Positions 1 to 8,908 of a DNA stretch of 35,810 nucleotides are shown piece by piece. The translations under genes were made by a program, and so were the position numbers. The stretch comes from Eubacteriales bacterium (lineage in GTDB: Bacteria > Bacillota > Clostridia > Lachnospirales > Lachnospiraceae). Location of the stretch: positions 1-35,810 of the forward strand of contig JAUNDE010000018.1 in assembly GCA_030526265.1 (NCBI GenBank). Reading direction: 5' to 3'. Under the pieces are notes generated by a model. That model had not been told where the DNA came from and did no database searches. It was given only the letters and a program-made list of their open reading frames with translations. The stretch's first letter is position 1. Each line of letters begins with the position of its first letter.

Positions 1-265
1 GATTGTATGTCGATTGATGCTCATAAAAACTAACATTCATATCAATCATAAATGAGGCATCATTTCGGATGGAAAGCGACACACTGTCATTCATATCATG
101 ATCTTTAAGGACTTCTGCTTCTAATGTGGTATAAAAAGCATGAATTCCTTTTAGATATTCAAGATATGATTTAGACACGCATGAAAGCGCAAAAGAAAAA
201 GATGCTTTTGAGATTAGTTTAGCATCCCAAAAACATCTTTTCAACTCATTTAAATTAGAATACAC
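1..265 (-). pseudogene. Partial nuclease/transposase-like protein, cut by left window edge
   Basis: On the minus strand a frame stays open from a GTG at 265 to the window edge. Its last residues read RNDASFMIDMNVSFYEHQST, which resembles a recurring motif (NDxSF...NLYEHQST) of PD-(D/E)XK nuclease/transposase-like proteins that are common in Lachnospiraceae; this family link is from memory of the motif. The first 40 codons or so look unlike the family, no ribosome binding site precedes the GTG, and a stop lies just upstream, so the 5' part is probably degenerate. The true extent is unknown because the gene continues beyond base 1. Bases 266-416 between this and the next fragment hold nothing I recognise. 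Confidence 0.4.
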
Positions 266-416
266 TATTTATTGTTCTCAGTTACTTAGCTACCGGAAGT
301 CTACCGAATTAAGCTCTGACATTATCAAAAATACCAGTATTTCATCAAAATAGTTTTTACAATTTCATCTGCTTTATCAAAACAAGTCGTTGCTTTTTAC
401 ATCCCTAAACTGGAAG

Positions 417-560
417 TTATCGGTTTAACATAAACTGCTCCAAGTTTCGCTCGTGATTATATTTAATTGAAGCCTTTCTTCCGTTAGACTCATAATCCTT
501 TGCGACCTTCGGGTGCTCATTCAGATAGTCACGGAAATACAGTTCGTCATTATCCCCGGG
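417..560 (-). pseudogene. GrpB/UPF0157-family C-terminal fragment
   Basis: A minus-strand frame ending in TAA at 417-419 encodes GDNDELYFRDYLNEHPKVAK followed by DYES and a lysine-rich tail. This is the typical C-terminal block of GrpB (UPF0157) nucleotidyltransferase-fold proteins (family knowledge: DELxFRDYLxxHPxxAxxYexLK). Nothing of the roughly 120 upstream residues is present; the fragment butts directly against the end of the broken GIY-YIG gene, and the frame just upstream is closed by that gene's TGA at 561-563. It is therefore a gene remnant with no start codon, left by a deletion or recombination. Confidence 0.65.
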
Positions 561-978
561 TCAGTGTTCTTCGTGAATGTACCGTACATCCAGTAAAAAG
601 CTTAATAACCCTTCGATCTTTCCCCTCTGAACCGTATCGTCCTCCAATGTATTTCGCATAGCAGTATTTCTTCAGATATTGTTTTGCATCATCCATACTT
701 GTTATGTTTTCTTCTGATGCATCTTCAACCAGATACTTCTTCAGTCTTGCATTTGTTTTAGGCCCATGCAAGTGATTGGTATAGAGGCGTCTTCTTAAAT
801 TCTTGGTTCTCCCAACATAAAGGACTTCACCGCTTTTTTCGTCAAAGATAGCATATACACCGGCAATGCCATCAGGAATGTCGGAAGGAGTGAGCGTTCC
901 AAAGTAAAGATAGGGTGCAGATAATAATTCCTGCGCAATCGCCCGCCCTGTATTCAATGAATATTCGATGTCGATCAT
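550..978 (-). pseudogene. GIY-YIG nuclease-domain protein, frameshifted near the C terminus
   Basis: The start ATG at 978 opens a protein with the GIY-YIG core GVYAIFDEKSGEVLYVGRT at about residues 39-57, followed by the basic NLRRRL helix. GIY-YIG domains hydrolyse DNA phosphodiesters; small stand-alone members have unknown substrates. The uninterrupted frame runs to 550 but its last ~32 residues after KYI look random. Moving one base at about 640-646 restores a family-like tail (EDDTVQRGKIEGLLSFLLDV, then RYIHEEH) ending at TGA 561-563. The simplest reading is one extra G in a GGAGG stretch. Either a real frameshift mutation or a sequencing error would explain this. No partner gene is evident. 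Confidence 0.65.
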
Positions 979-1091
979 ATCATGATTCTCCTGTCCAAGA
1001 TCATTTTTTGTGCTGTTTTATGAGATGGCAATGATATTCCATCTCAGTCAGTTTTCTTTCCTTTTTCTTCATCATTACTCTCCAAAATTTG

Positions 1092-1595
1092 TTATACCAA
1101 AAACAGCTCCATTTCTATGCACTCCCATTCTCCAATAGCCATTTTATATAATTCTTTTCTTTCAACAGAACGAAATCCAACTGCTTCATAACAATATCTC
1201 GCGCTATTGTTATTTGAAAAAACTCCTAACGTAATCATAGATGCATTTAACTCATTTCTGGCATAATCAATTGCTAATTTTAACATTTCTTTTCCTTTTC
1301 CACATCCTCTTAATGCAGGGTTTACGATTACATACCCAAAACGAACTATGCTATCGTCTATTTCATTTGGATACCTTATAAATAAATGCCCTATAACAGT
1401 ATCATTTTCATCAATAGCACTAAGTGGTATAAATCTGTCACTTTCAATTACTGGTTCATAATTTTTGTTCAAGTCATCATCTAAAATTGGGAACTTGTCT
1501 ATTCTATCTGCTGACCACTGATACAAACTCATTTCATCTTTAATCCAGCTACATATAATTGCCGAATCATCTTTTTTATATTTTCTAAGCTTCAT
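1092..1595 (-). CDS. GNAT-family N-acetyltransferase
   Basis: This 167-residue protein has the acetyl-CoA-binding motif A of GNAT enzymes: a beta strand (VRFGYVIVNP), then RGCGKGKEMLKLAIDYA at about residues 95-111, and the motif B signature NNNSARYCYEAVGFRSVERK near the C terminus. Family members transfer acetyl from acetyl-CoA to an amine of a small molecule or protein N terminus; the substrate cannot be read from sequence. An N-terminal KYKKDDSAIICSWIKDE stretch is typical of the RimJ/RimL-like small acetyltransferases. It is AT-richer than its neighbours and stands alone beside decayed genes, which suggests accessory status. Its start lies just inside the edge of the hairpin-rich element at 1609-1708. 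Confidence 0.85.
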   Translation of the reverse strand: MKLRKYKKDDSAIICSWIKDEMSLYQWSADRIDKFPILDDDLNKNYEPVIESDRFIPLSAIDENDTVIGHLFIRYPNEIDDSIVRFGYVIVNPALRGCGKGKEMLKLAIDYARNELNASMITLGVFSNNNSARYCYEAVGFRSVERKELYKMAIGEWECIEMELFLV

Positions 1596-1608
1596 ATTTT
1601 TCTCCTAC

Positions 1609-1708
1609 AAAATGGGGATTGACCGAGCTCTTTGAGCGAGGGATGCTTCTTGTCCGAAGGGCAAGAAGATGAGAGAAAGATACTGCAAAAACCGGCGAAG
1701 CCCATTTT
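1609..1708. repeat. Hairpin-rich ~100-bp repeat-like element
   Basis: The element is bounded by AAAATGGG (1609-1616) and its inverted copy CCCATTTT (1701-1708). Inside lie a GCTC-ttt-GAGC hairpin (1627-1637) and a strong 10-bp hairpin with a GAA loop (CTTCTTGTCC at 1646-1655, GGGCAAGAAG at 1659-1668). It separates the GNAT gene from the HAD gene. The layout suits a MITE/REP-like dispersed element or a structured RNA; no other copy was noticed in this window, so repetition elsewhere is inference. Confidence 0.5.
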
Positions 1709-1775
1709 CTCGGTTTCATTGTAATTGACACTGTGAATATAAGTTTTAGTTATCCTCCCAAAGTTAAAAGAATAA

Positions 1776-3421
<1,646 letters not shown>

Positions 3422-3587
3422 TATGATTTATCTCCTGCTTGATACAAAAATTCGTTTGCCGTCTCACTTATTTTAGCATGAAAATGAGTGGATGAGTAAA
3501 ATTTACATCATCTATCCGTTTATTCAGACGATGTATTTTGAAGCAAAGGACGGCTATGTATCGTTTTCTTTTTTTGTCCCCTTAAAG

Positions 3588-3624
3588 TATAATAAATTGA
3601 ACGCTTTTTAAAAATCGAACGCTT
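3588..3624 (+). promoter_or_regulatory. modE-like gene promoter -10 and direct-repeat operator candidate
   Basis: A perfect TATAAT lies at 3588-3593. Immediately downstream are two near-identical 10-mers, TTGAACGCTT (3597-3606) and TCGAACGCTT (3615-3624), 18 bp apart start to start. Their position over the expected transcription start and before the ribosome binding site is typical of a repressor operator, perhaps for the adjacent ModE-like protein. The operator role is inference. No good -35 is visible. Confidence 0.5.
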
Positions 3625-3647
3625 CATGTTTTGAAAGGAAGAAAGAA

Positions 3648-4013
3648 ATGTGCGAGAACATTAGAACAGATATTAAAGTACGATTGCTTTCCGATAAGAA
3701 ATTTTTCGGGCCGGGTATCTGTGAGCTGCTGGAAGAAATTGGAAAATGTGGATCGATTCAGGCTGCCTGTAAGGAGATGGGGTTATCTTATTCAAAGGGA
3801 AGTCACATTCTGAAAAATCTTGAAAAAGGTCTGGGGATTCCGATGGTTCAGAGGTGGACAGGGGGTTCCGGTGGCGGCGGAGCGGAACTGACCGAAGAAG
3901 CAAGACAAATGATCCGGAGTTATCGGTCGATGGTTCGTGATATTGAAAGCTATGCAAAAGAGGCTTATCGTAAATATTTTTCTGATATTCTGGGAGAATG
4001 TGCGGGAAAATAA
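3648..4013 (+). CDS. ModE-like winged-helix transcriptional regulator
   Basis: This 121-residue protein is a stand-alone ModE N-terminal type DNA-binding domain: residues ~24-85 include a CGSIQAACKEMGLSYSKGSH helix-turn-helix, a LysR-like KNLEKGLGIPMVQR recognition/wing region and the glycine-rich GGSGGGGAELTEE wing typical of ModE (family knowledge). The C-terminal molybdate-binding (Mop/TOBE) domains of E. coli ModE are absent, as in many short clostridial homologues. The ATG at 3648 has a GAAAGGAAG site just upstream; an earlier in-frame start is less likely. The gene lies directly before a wrecked modA-like gene, so its original job was probably regulating molybdate/tungstate uptake. It appears intact. 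Confidence 0.85.
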   Translation: MCENIRTDIKVRLLSDKKFFGPGICELLEEIGKCGSIQAACKEMGLSYSKGSHILKNLEKGLGIPMVQRWTGGSGGGGAELTEEARQMIRSYRSMVRDIESYAKEAYRKYFSDILGECAGK

Positions 4014-4058
4014 GGAAATGTAAGAGATAGTTTTTGAAAAAAACAGGAGAAAAAGATA

Positions 4059-4419
4059 ATGAAAAAAAGAGTACTTGCATTATTAATGAGTGGTGTGATG
4101 GTATTTGGGATTGCAGCATGATCGAATTAAGAAAACAGTGATGGAACAGAGTCAAAGGAGACAGCAGAAGAAACATATGGACGAGCTGGAAGGACTGGAG
4201 CTTATTTTGTCTGATACAAGAGCGAATGTCGTGAATAACCAGGTATGTGTTGTTACATATGCAGGAAGTGAGACGAAGGTTACAGGCCTCTCAGATATCG
4301 GAAATGCAGAAGCAGATGACCTCGAAAAGGAGGCTGCATTTGATTTCCTTACATTCCTTACTTCAGATACGGCAAAAGAAATCTATGAGAAATATTATTT
4401 TGACATAAATGTAGAATAG
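4059..4419 (+). pseudogene. modA: Collapsed molybdate ABC transporter substrate-binding lipoprotein
   Basis: An ATG at 4059, preceded by AGGAG, encodes a lipoprotein signal, MKKRVLALLMSGVMVFGIAA, then TGA exactly where the lipobox cysteine (TGC) is expected, followed by a second in-frame stop. After a frame change the sequence resumes as DELEGLELILSDTRANVVNN, a stretch matching the first half of ModA-type proteins, then jumps from LSDIGNAEADD to EKEAAFDFLTFLTSDTAKEI, which is the typical C terminus of these proteins. About 250 residues are expected but only the ends remain, so at least two internal deletions plus point stops occurred. No modB or modC permease/ATPase genes follow; asnS comes next. 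ModA identity rests on family pattern recognition. Confidence 0.75.
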
Positions 4420-4495
4420 GACGGAAGGATTATTGACACCTATACAGATTATTGATACCGGAAGAAAAGATTCTGTTTATGAAATAAAAAATGTG

Positions 4496-4504
4496 TGCTA
4501 TAAT
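4496..4504 (+). promoter_or_regulatory. Extended -10 promoter for asnS
   Basis: TGCTATAAT is a perfect extended -10 (TGnTATAAT) 62 bases before the asnS start. The -35 is weak (TTTATG at 4476-4481 with a 17-bp spacer). No T-box-like sequence lies between it and asnS. Confidence 0.6.
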
Positions 4505-4565
4505 AACGGGATAGACAGCTTAGGACACAAACAGAGCGTTACATTATCAGAAGGAGCAGGGACAG

Positions 4566-5957
4566 ATGAAGTTAATTACGATCAGAGATTTGTACAAGAA
4601 CCGGGAAGAATACCTGGATAAGAAGATAACCATCGGCGGATGGGTAAGAAGCATCAGAGATTCGAAAACATTTGGGTTTATTGTGGTAAATGACGGAACA
4701 TATTTCCAGCCACTGCAGGTTGTGTATCATGACAAAATGGAGAATTTCGCAGAAGTTTCCAAATTAAATGTCGGTGCAGCCCTTATCGTAACCGGAACGC
4801 TTGTGGCAACTCCAAACGCGAAGCAGCCATTTGAGATTCAGGCAGATGAGGTTACTGTAGAAGGAAATTCAGCACCGGAGTATCCGCTTCAGAAAAAGAG
4901 ACACAGCTTCGAGTACCTCAGAACGATCTCCCATCTTCGTCCTAGAACAAATACGTTCCAGGCAGTATTCCGTGTGAGATCACTCACGGCATATGCGATC
5001 CACAGATTCTTCCAGGAGAGAGGATTTGTATATGTGCATACACCATTGATCACAGGAAGTGACTGTGAGGGAGCAGGTGAGATGTTCCGCGTTACAACAC
5101 TTGATATGGCGAATGTTCCAAAGACAGATGCCGGAGAAGTCGATTATACACAGGATTTCTTTGGGAAGGAGACAAGCCTTACCGTAAGTGGACAGCTGAA
5201 TGCAGAGGCTTATGCACAGGCATTCCGCAACATCTATACATTTGGACCAACATTCCGAGCAGAGAATTCCAACACAACACGTCATGCGGCTGAGTTCTGG
5301 ATGATCGAGCCGGAGATCGCATTTGCCGATCTGGAAGACGATATGGAACTTGCGGAAGATATGTTGAAATATGTGATCAGCTACGTGATGGAGAACGCAC
5401 CGGAAGAGATGAATTTCTTTAATTCCTTCGTAGACAAGGGACTGATCGCAAGACTGCAGAATGTTGTTTCCTCAGAGTTTGCAAGAGTGACTTATACGGA
5501 AGCAATCGAACTTCTTGAGAAAAATAACGATAAATTCGAGTACAAGGTATCATGGGGAACCGATCTTCAGACAGAGCATGAGCGTTATCTGACAGAAGAG
5601 ATCTTCAAGAGACCGGTATTCGTTACAGATTATCCGAAGGATATCAAAGCCTTCTATATGAAACTGAATGAGGATAACAGGACTGTGGCAGCAGTAGACT
5701 GTCTTGTGCCGGGAATTGGAGAGATCATCGGAGGAAGTCAGAGAGAGGACGATTACGATAAGCTGAAAGCCCGTATGGATGAGCTCGGAATGAAGACAGA
5801 GGAGTACGAGTTCTACATGGATCTTCGCAAATATGGTTCTACACGTCATGCGGGATTTGGTCTTGGCTTTGAGCGCTGTATCATGTATCTGACAGGTATG
5901 AGCAATATCAGAGACGTTGTTCCGTTCCCACGTACGGTAAATAACTGTGACCTTTAA
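4566..5957 (+). CDS. asnS: Asparaginyl-tRNA synthetase
   Basis: The 463-residue protein is a class IIb aminoacyl-tRNA synthetase that charges tRNA-Asn with asparagine in the cytosol. An OB-fold anticodon-binding domain occupies about residues 17-105 ([20 protein letters not shown]). Class II motif 2 is seen in [20 protein letters not shown], and motif 3 in [15 protein letters not shown] near residue 430, with its ATP-binding arginine. The length fits bacterial AsnRS. The ATG at 4566 has AGGAG at 4552-4556. It heads a plus-strand series with the two-component genes, which follow after only 41 bp with no terminator. Confidence 0.97.
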   Translation: MKLITIRDLYKNREEYLDKKITIGGWVRSIRDSKTFGFIVVNDGTYFQPLQVVYHDKMENFAEVSKLNVGAALIVTGTLVATPNAKQPFEIQADEVTVEGNSAPEYPLQKKRHSFEYLRTISHLRPRTNTFQAVFRVRSLTAYAIHRFFQERGFVYVHTPLITGSDCEGAGEMFRVTTLDMANVPKTDAGEVDYTQDFFGKETSLTVSGQLNAEAYAQAFRNIYTFGPTFRAENSNTTRHAAEFWMIEPEIAFADLEDDMELAEDMLKYVISYVMENAPEEMNFFNSFVDKGLIARLQNVVSSEFARVTYTEAIELLEKNNDKFEYKVSWGTDLQTEHERYLTEEIFKRPVFVTDYPKDIKAFYMKLNEDNRTVAAVDCLVPGIGEIIGGSQREDDYDKLKARMDELGMKTEEYEFYMDLRKYGSTRHAGFGLGFERCIMYLTGMSNIRDVVPFPRTVNNCDL

Positions 5958-5998
5958 TCTTTGGCAGACGTATCTGAAAATGTGCAGGGAGGGATTCT

Positions 5999-6688
5999 AT
6001 GAACATTTTAGTTGTTGATGACGAGAAAGAAATTGCTGACGTTATTGAACTGTATCTTCAGAATGATCAGTATTCTGTGTTTAAGTTTTATACAGGTCAT
6101 GATGCATTAAAGGCGATAGGTGAGATGAAGATCGATCTTGCAATACTGGATGTCATGCTTCCGGATATTGACGGATTTCAGATACTGAAGAAAATCAGGG
6201 AGAAATACACATTCCCGGTCATTATGCTGACGGCGAAAACAGAGTATATGGACAAGATCACAGGTCTTACACTCGGTGCGGATGACTATATTCCAAAGCC
6301 GTTTAATCCGCTTGAGTTGATTGCCAGAGTAAAAGCACAGCTTCGCCGTTATACGCAGTATAATGACGGCGGAAAAGAAACAGGCGATGTCATTGATTTC
6401 GGGGGATTGTTTTTGAATCGTACTTCACACGAGTGTGTGTATAACGAAGTTCCTCTTACATTGACACCGATCGAATTTTCAATCTTATGGCTCCTTTGTG
6501 AGAACCGGGGAAAAGTTATCAGTTCGGAAGAACTGTTTGAAAAAGTCTGGAATGAAAAGTATTACAAGAACAGTAACAATACCGTTATGGTGCACATCCG
6601 GCATTTAAGAGAAAAGCTTTCAGCACCAACAGGAAATTCTGATTTCATCAAGACAGTATGGGGAGTTGGATATAAGGTTGAAGAATAA
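5999..6688 (+). CDS. OmpR/VanR-type response regulator
   Basis: This 229-residue regulator has an N-terminal receiver domain (VVDDEK acidic pocket, phospho-acceptor Asp51 in ILDVMLPDIDG, MLTAK and the KPF lysine) and a C-terminal OmpR-type winged helix (LTLTPIEFSILWLLCENRGK through TVWGVGYKVEE). It binds DNA as a phosphorylated dimer to control transcription. Its 3' end overlaps the start of the histidine kinase gene, so the pair is translationally coupled. Sequence style is closest to VanR-like regulators of clostridia, but no vancomycin-resistance genes lie nearby, so that resemblance says nothing about resistance. Targets are unknown; the downstream nuclease/ATPase genes are candidates by position. 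Confidence 0.93.
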   Translation: MNILVVDDEKEIADVIELYLQNDQYSVFKFYTGHDALKAIGEMKIDLAILDVMLPDIDGFQILKKIREKYTFPVIMLTAKTEYMDKITGLTLGADDYIPKPFNPLELIARVKAQLRRYTQYNDGGKETGDVIDFGGLFLNRTSHECVYNEVPLTLTPIEFSILWLLCENRGKVISSEELFEKVWNEKYYKNSNNTVMVHIRHLREKLSAPTGNSDFIKTVWGVGYKVEE

Positions 6689-7904
6689 TTATACCAAATT
6701 AAAATTAAGCATTTTATTGCAGACAATGCTGATCGCAGCATTGACTGTACTCGTTGGCGGCTTTCTTCTGAATTATGTAGTCGAAGGAATCTACAAAGAT
6801 TCCTTCGGCGATACATTTGTAAGGTTTATGGAATTGTTTCATATGGAAGAACAGACCGCCATTGATTTATATTGGGGACTGATCGGCAATAATAAAGTCT
6901 TTTTCAGTATTGTCGGTTTCATGCTTTTGTTTGCGCTGTTTTTCTACATTGCGCTTTCGAATCTTACGAAATATCTGGATCAGGTAGGGGACGGTATCGA
7001 GAATATTCTTTCGGAATCAACAGAGCCGATCCATCTGATTACAGAGCTGAAACCAATCGAGATCCGTCTGAATGAGATCAAGGCAACGATCCGCAGACAG
7101 GAGCTGGAGGCGATCGAGAGTGAAAAGAACAAAAATGATCTCGTTATTTTTCTGGCTCACGATTTAAAGACGCCGCTTACATCGATCGTTGCTTATCTTA
7201 CAATGCTTGACAGCCACCCGGAGATGTCTGTGGAGGAGAGGGCAAAGTATACACATATTTCACTTGAGAAAGCGATCCGTCTCGGACAGCTGATCAACGA
7301 GTTCTTTGATATTACGAAGTTCAATCTTCAGCAGATCGAACTGGAACCGGTGGAAGTGAATCTGTCGATGATGCTGGAGCAGATCGCAGATGAGCTTTAC
7401 GGTGTACTTCAGGAGAAACATTTATCGTGCGAAGTTGAGACAATCGATAATCTTATGATCGAGGGAGACCCGGATAAGCTCGCCCGTGTATTTGACAATA
7501 TCCTTCGAAACGCGATCGCGTATTGCTACAAAGATTCTACGATCCGGATCGATGCACATATCAAATGGGATGATGTCGAGATCGTATTTGAGAATCAGGG
7601 ACCGAGAATCCCGGGTGCGAAGCTTCAGACAATATTCGAGAAGTTCTATCGTCTCGATGATTCCAGATCGAGTCAGACCGGAGGAGCAGGACTGGGGCTT
7701 GCGATCGCAAAAGAGATCGTTGAACTGCACGGAGGAAGGATCATTGCAAAGAGTGATGACGAGAAGACTCGTTTTGTTGTGACACTGCCGATGAAAAAAG
7801 AAGTTGAGGAGAGTGCGGAAAATGAAGTTCATACACGCAGCAGACGTGCATTTAGGAGCGGAACCGGACGTCGGAAAAAACCAAAGAAAAACCCGCGCAA
7901 GTGA
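6678..7904 (+). CDS. VanS-like sensor histidine kinase
   Basis: A membrane sensor kinase: TM1 at about residues 10-35 (LSILLQTMLIAALTVLVGGF), a short external loop of about 45 residues, TM2 (FFSIVGFMLLFALFFYIAL), then a HisKA helix with the phospho-accepting histidine about residue 161 (FLAHDLKTPLTS), N box (DNILRNAIAY), and G boxes (IFEKFYRLDDS, GAGLGLAIAKEIV). It autophosphorylates and passes phosphate to the preceding regulator. The start is a TTG, at 6678 (MKNNYTKLKL) or 6666; both overlap the regulator's 3' end. The last ~27 residues are highly basic (RRKKPKKNPRK) and are encoded within the first 83 bp of the next gene in another reading frame. Confidence 0.92.
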   Translation: MKNNYTKLKLSILLQTMLIAALTVLVGGFLLNYVVEGIYKDSFGDTFVRFMELFHMEEQTAIDLYWGLIGNNKVFFSIVGFMLLFALFFYIALSNLTKYLDQVGDGIENILSESTEPIHLITELKPIEIRLNEIKATIRRQELEAIESEKNKNDLVIFLAHDLKTPLTSIVAYLTMLDSHPEMSVEERAKYTHISLEKAIRLGQLINEFFDITKFNLQQIELEPVEVNLSMMLEQIADELYGVLQEKHLSCEVETIDNLMIEGDPDKLARVFDNILRNAIAYCYKDSTIRIDAHIKWDDVEIVFENQGPRIPGAKLQTIFEKFYRLDDSRSSQTGGAGLGLAIAKEIVELHGGRIIAKSDDEKTRFVVTLPMKKEVEESAENEVHTRSRRAFRSGTGRRKKPKKNPRK

Positions 7905-8883
7905 GATTTGGCGTACCTTTGAAAATTTGATTACAGTATGTGAAGAAGAAAAGATAGATCTCCTGTTTATTGCAGGAGATTTATTTCATAGGCAGCCTTT
8001 GCTCAGGGAGCTTAAGGAAGTGGATCATCTGTTTGGTACACTGTCGAAGACCAGGGTTGTATTGATCGCAGGCAATCATGATTATATAAAATCAAATTCC
8101 TACTATCGCACGTTTGAATGGAGTCCGAATGTGACGATGCTTGACAGTGACAGCGTGGAGTATGTGGAATTTGAGCATCTTGACACAGCAGTCTACGGAC
8201 TCAGCTATCACGAGAGAGAAAATACAGAGCCGGTCTATGAGAAGATTCGGATTCATGATTCATGCAGACATCACATTCTGCTTGCTCATGGTGGTGACGA
8301 GAAGCATTTTCCGTTTCGGAAAGCGGTAATGCAGCAGATGGGCTTTGATTATATTGCACTTGGCCATATTCACAAGCCGGGAGCGCTCATTCCGGACTAT
8401 ATGATCTATTCCGGAGCGCTGGAGCCGATCGACAAGAATGACATTGGGAAGCATGGATATGTGAAAGGTGAGCTGACAAACGAAGGATGCCGGACGACAT
8501 TTGTTCCGTTCGCGAAGAGGGAATATATTCATCTGGAACTGGAGATCGAGGAGCATATGACAGGCTTCGAAGTCCGAAAGAAGATCCAGAGCGAGATTGA
8601 AGCAAATGGCACACAGAATATCTACAGGGTAGTTTTGGAAGGATTCAAAGAGCCTGAGATCGTATTTGATTTTGGCGGTGTGGATGTATACGGGAACATC
8701 ACAGAGATCGAAGACAATACGAAGCCCGCATATGATTTCTATCATCTGCTTCAGAAGAATCGGGGGAATCTCCTTGGTAAATATATTGAGAGCTTTGGAG
8801 ATGCTTCACCGGATACGATCGAGTACGATGCGCTCTGTGAAGGTGTACAGGCACTGATGGAGACATCGGGAAGCAGGACTTAA
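7822..8883 (+). CDS. SbcD/YhaO-like metallophosphoesterase (DNA nuclease)
   Basis: This 353-residue protein carries the five phosphoesterase motifs of Mre11/SbcD nucleases: DVHLG (D8, H10), AGDLFH, AGNHDY, LAHGG and GHIHKP, followed by a C-terminal cap region. Such enzymes bind two metal ions (usually Mn2+) and, with an SbcC/Rad50-like ATPase, trim DNA ends and hairpins. The ATG at 7822 (GAGGAGAG upstream) lies inside the kinase gene. It is followed after 25 bp by an SbcC/YhaN-like ATPase gene, its likely partner. The pairing most resembles the Bacillus yhaO-yhaN pair. Function in DNA repair is family inference. Confidence 0.88.
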   Translation: MKFIHAADVHLGAEPDVGKNQRKTRASEIWRTFENLITVCEEEKIDLLFIAGDLFHRQPLLRELKEVDHLFGTLSKTRVVLIAGNHDYIKSNSYYRTFEWSPNVTMLDSDSVEYVEFEHLDTAVYGLSYHERENTEPVYEKIRIHDSCRHHILLAHGGDEKHFPFRKAVMQQMGFDYIALGHIHKPGALIPDYMIYSGALEPIDKNDIGKHGYVKGELTNEGCRTTFVPFAKREYIHLELEIEEHMTGFEVRKKIQSEIEANGTQNIYRVVLEGFKEPEIVFDFGGVDVYGNITEIEDNTKPAYDFYHLLQKNRGNLLGKYIESFGDASPDTIEYDALCEGVQALMETSGSRT

Positions 8884-8908
8884 ACGTGCGTCGTATAATG
8901 GAGGATTT

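Noticed and set aside
3673-4176. 167-codon minus-strand frame
   Set aside because: It is the complement of the ModE-like gene and of the modA remnant, with low-complexity composition.
4433-4621. 62-codon plus-strand frame before asnS
   Set aside because: It overlaps the asnS start and promoter region in another frame and has no recognisable protein features.
5999-7904. Vancomycin-resistance type two-component system (VanRS)
   Set aside because: The proteins are VanR/VanS-like in style but no vanH, ligase, vanX or vanT/XY gene lies near; resemblance is too general to call resistance.
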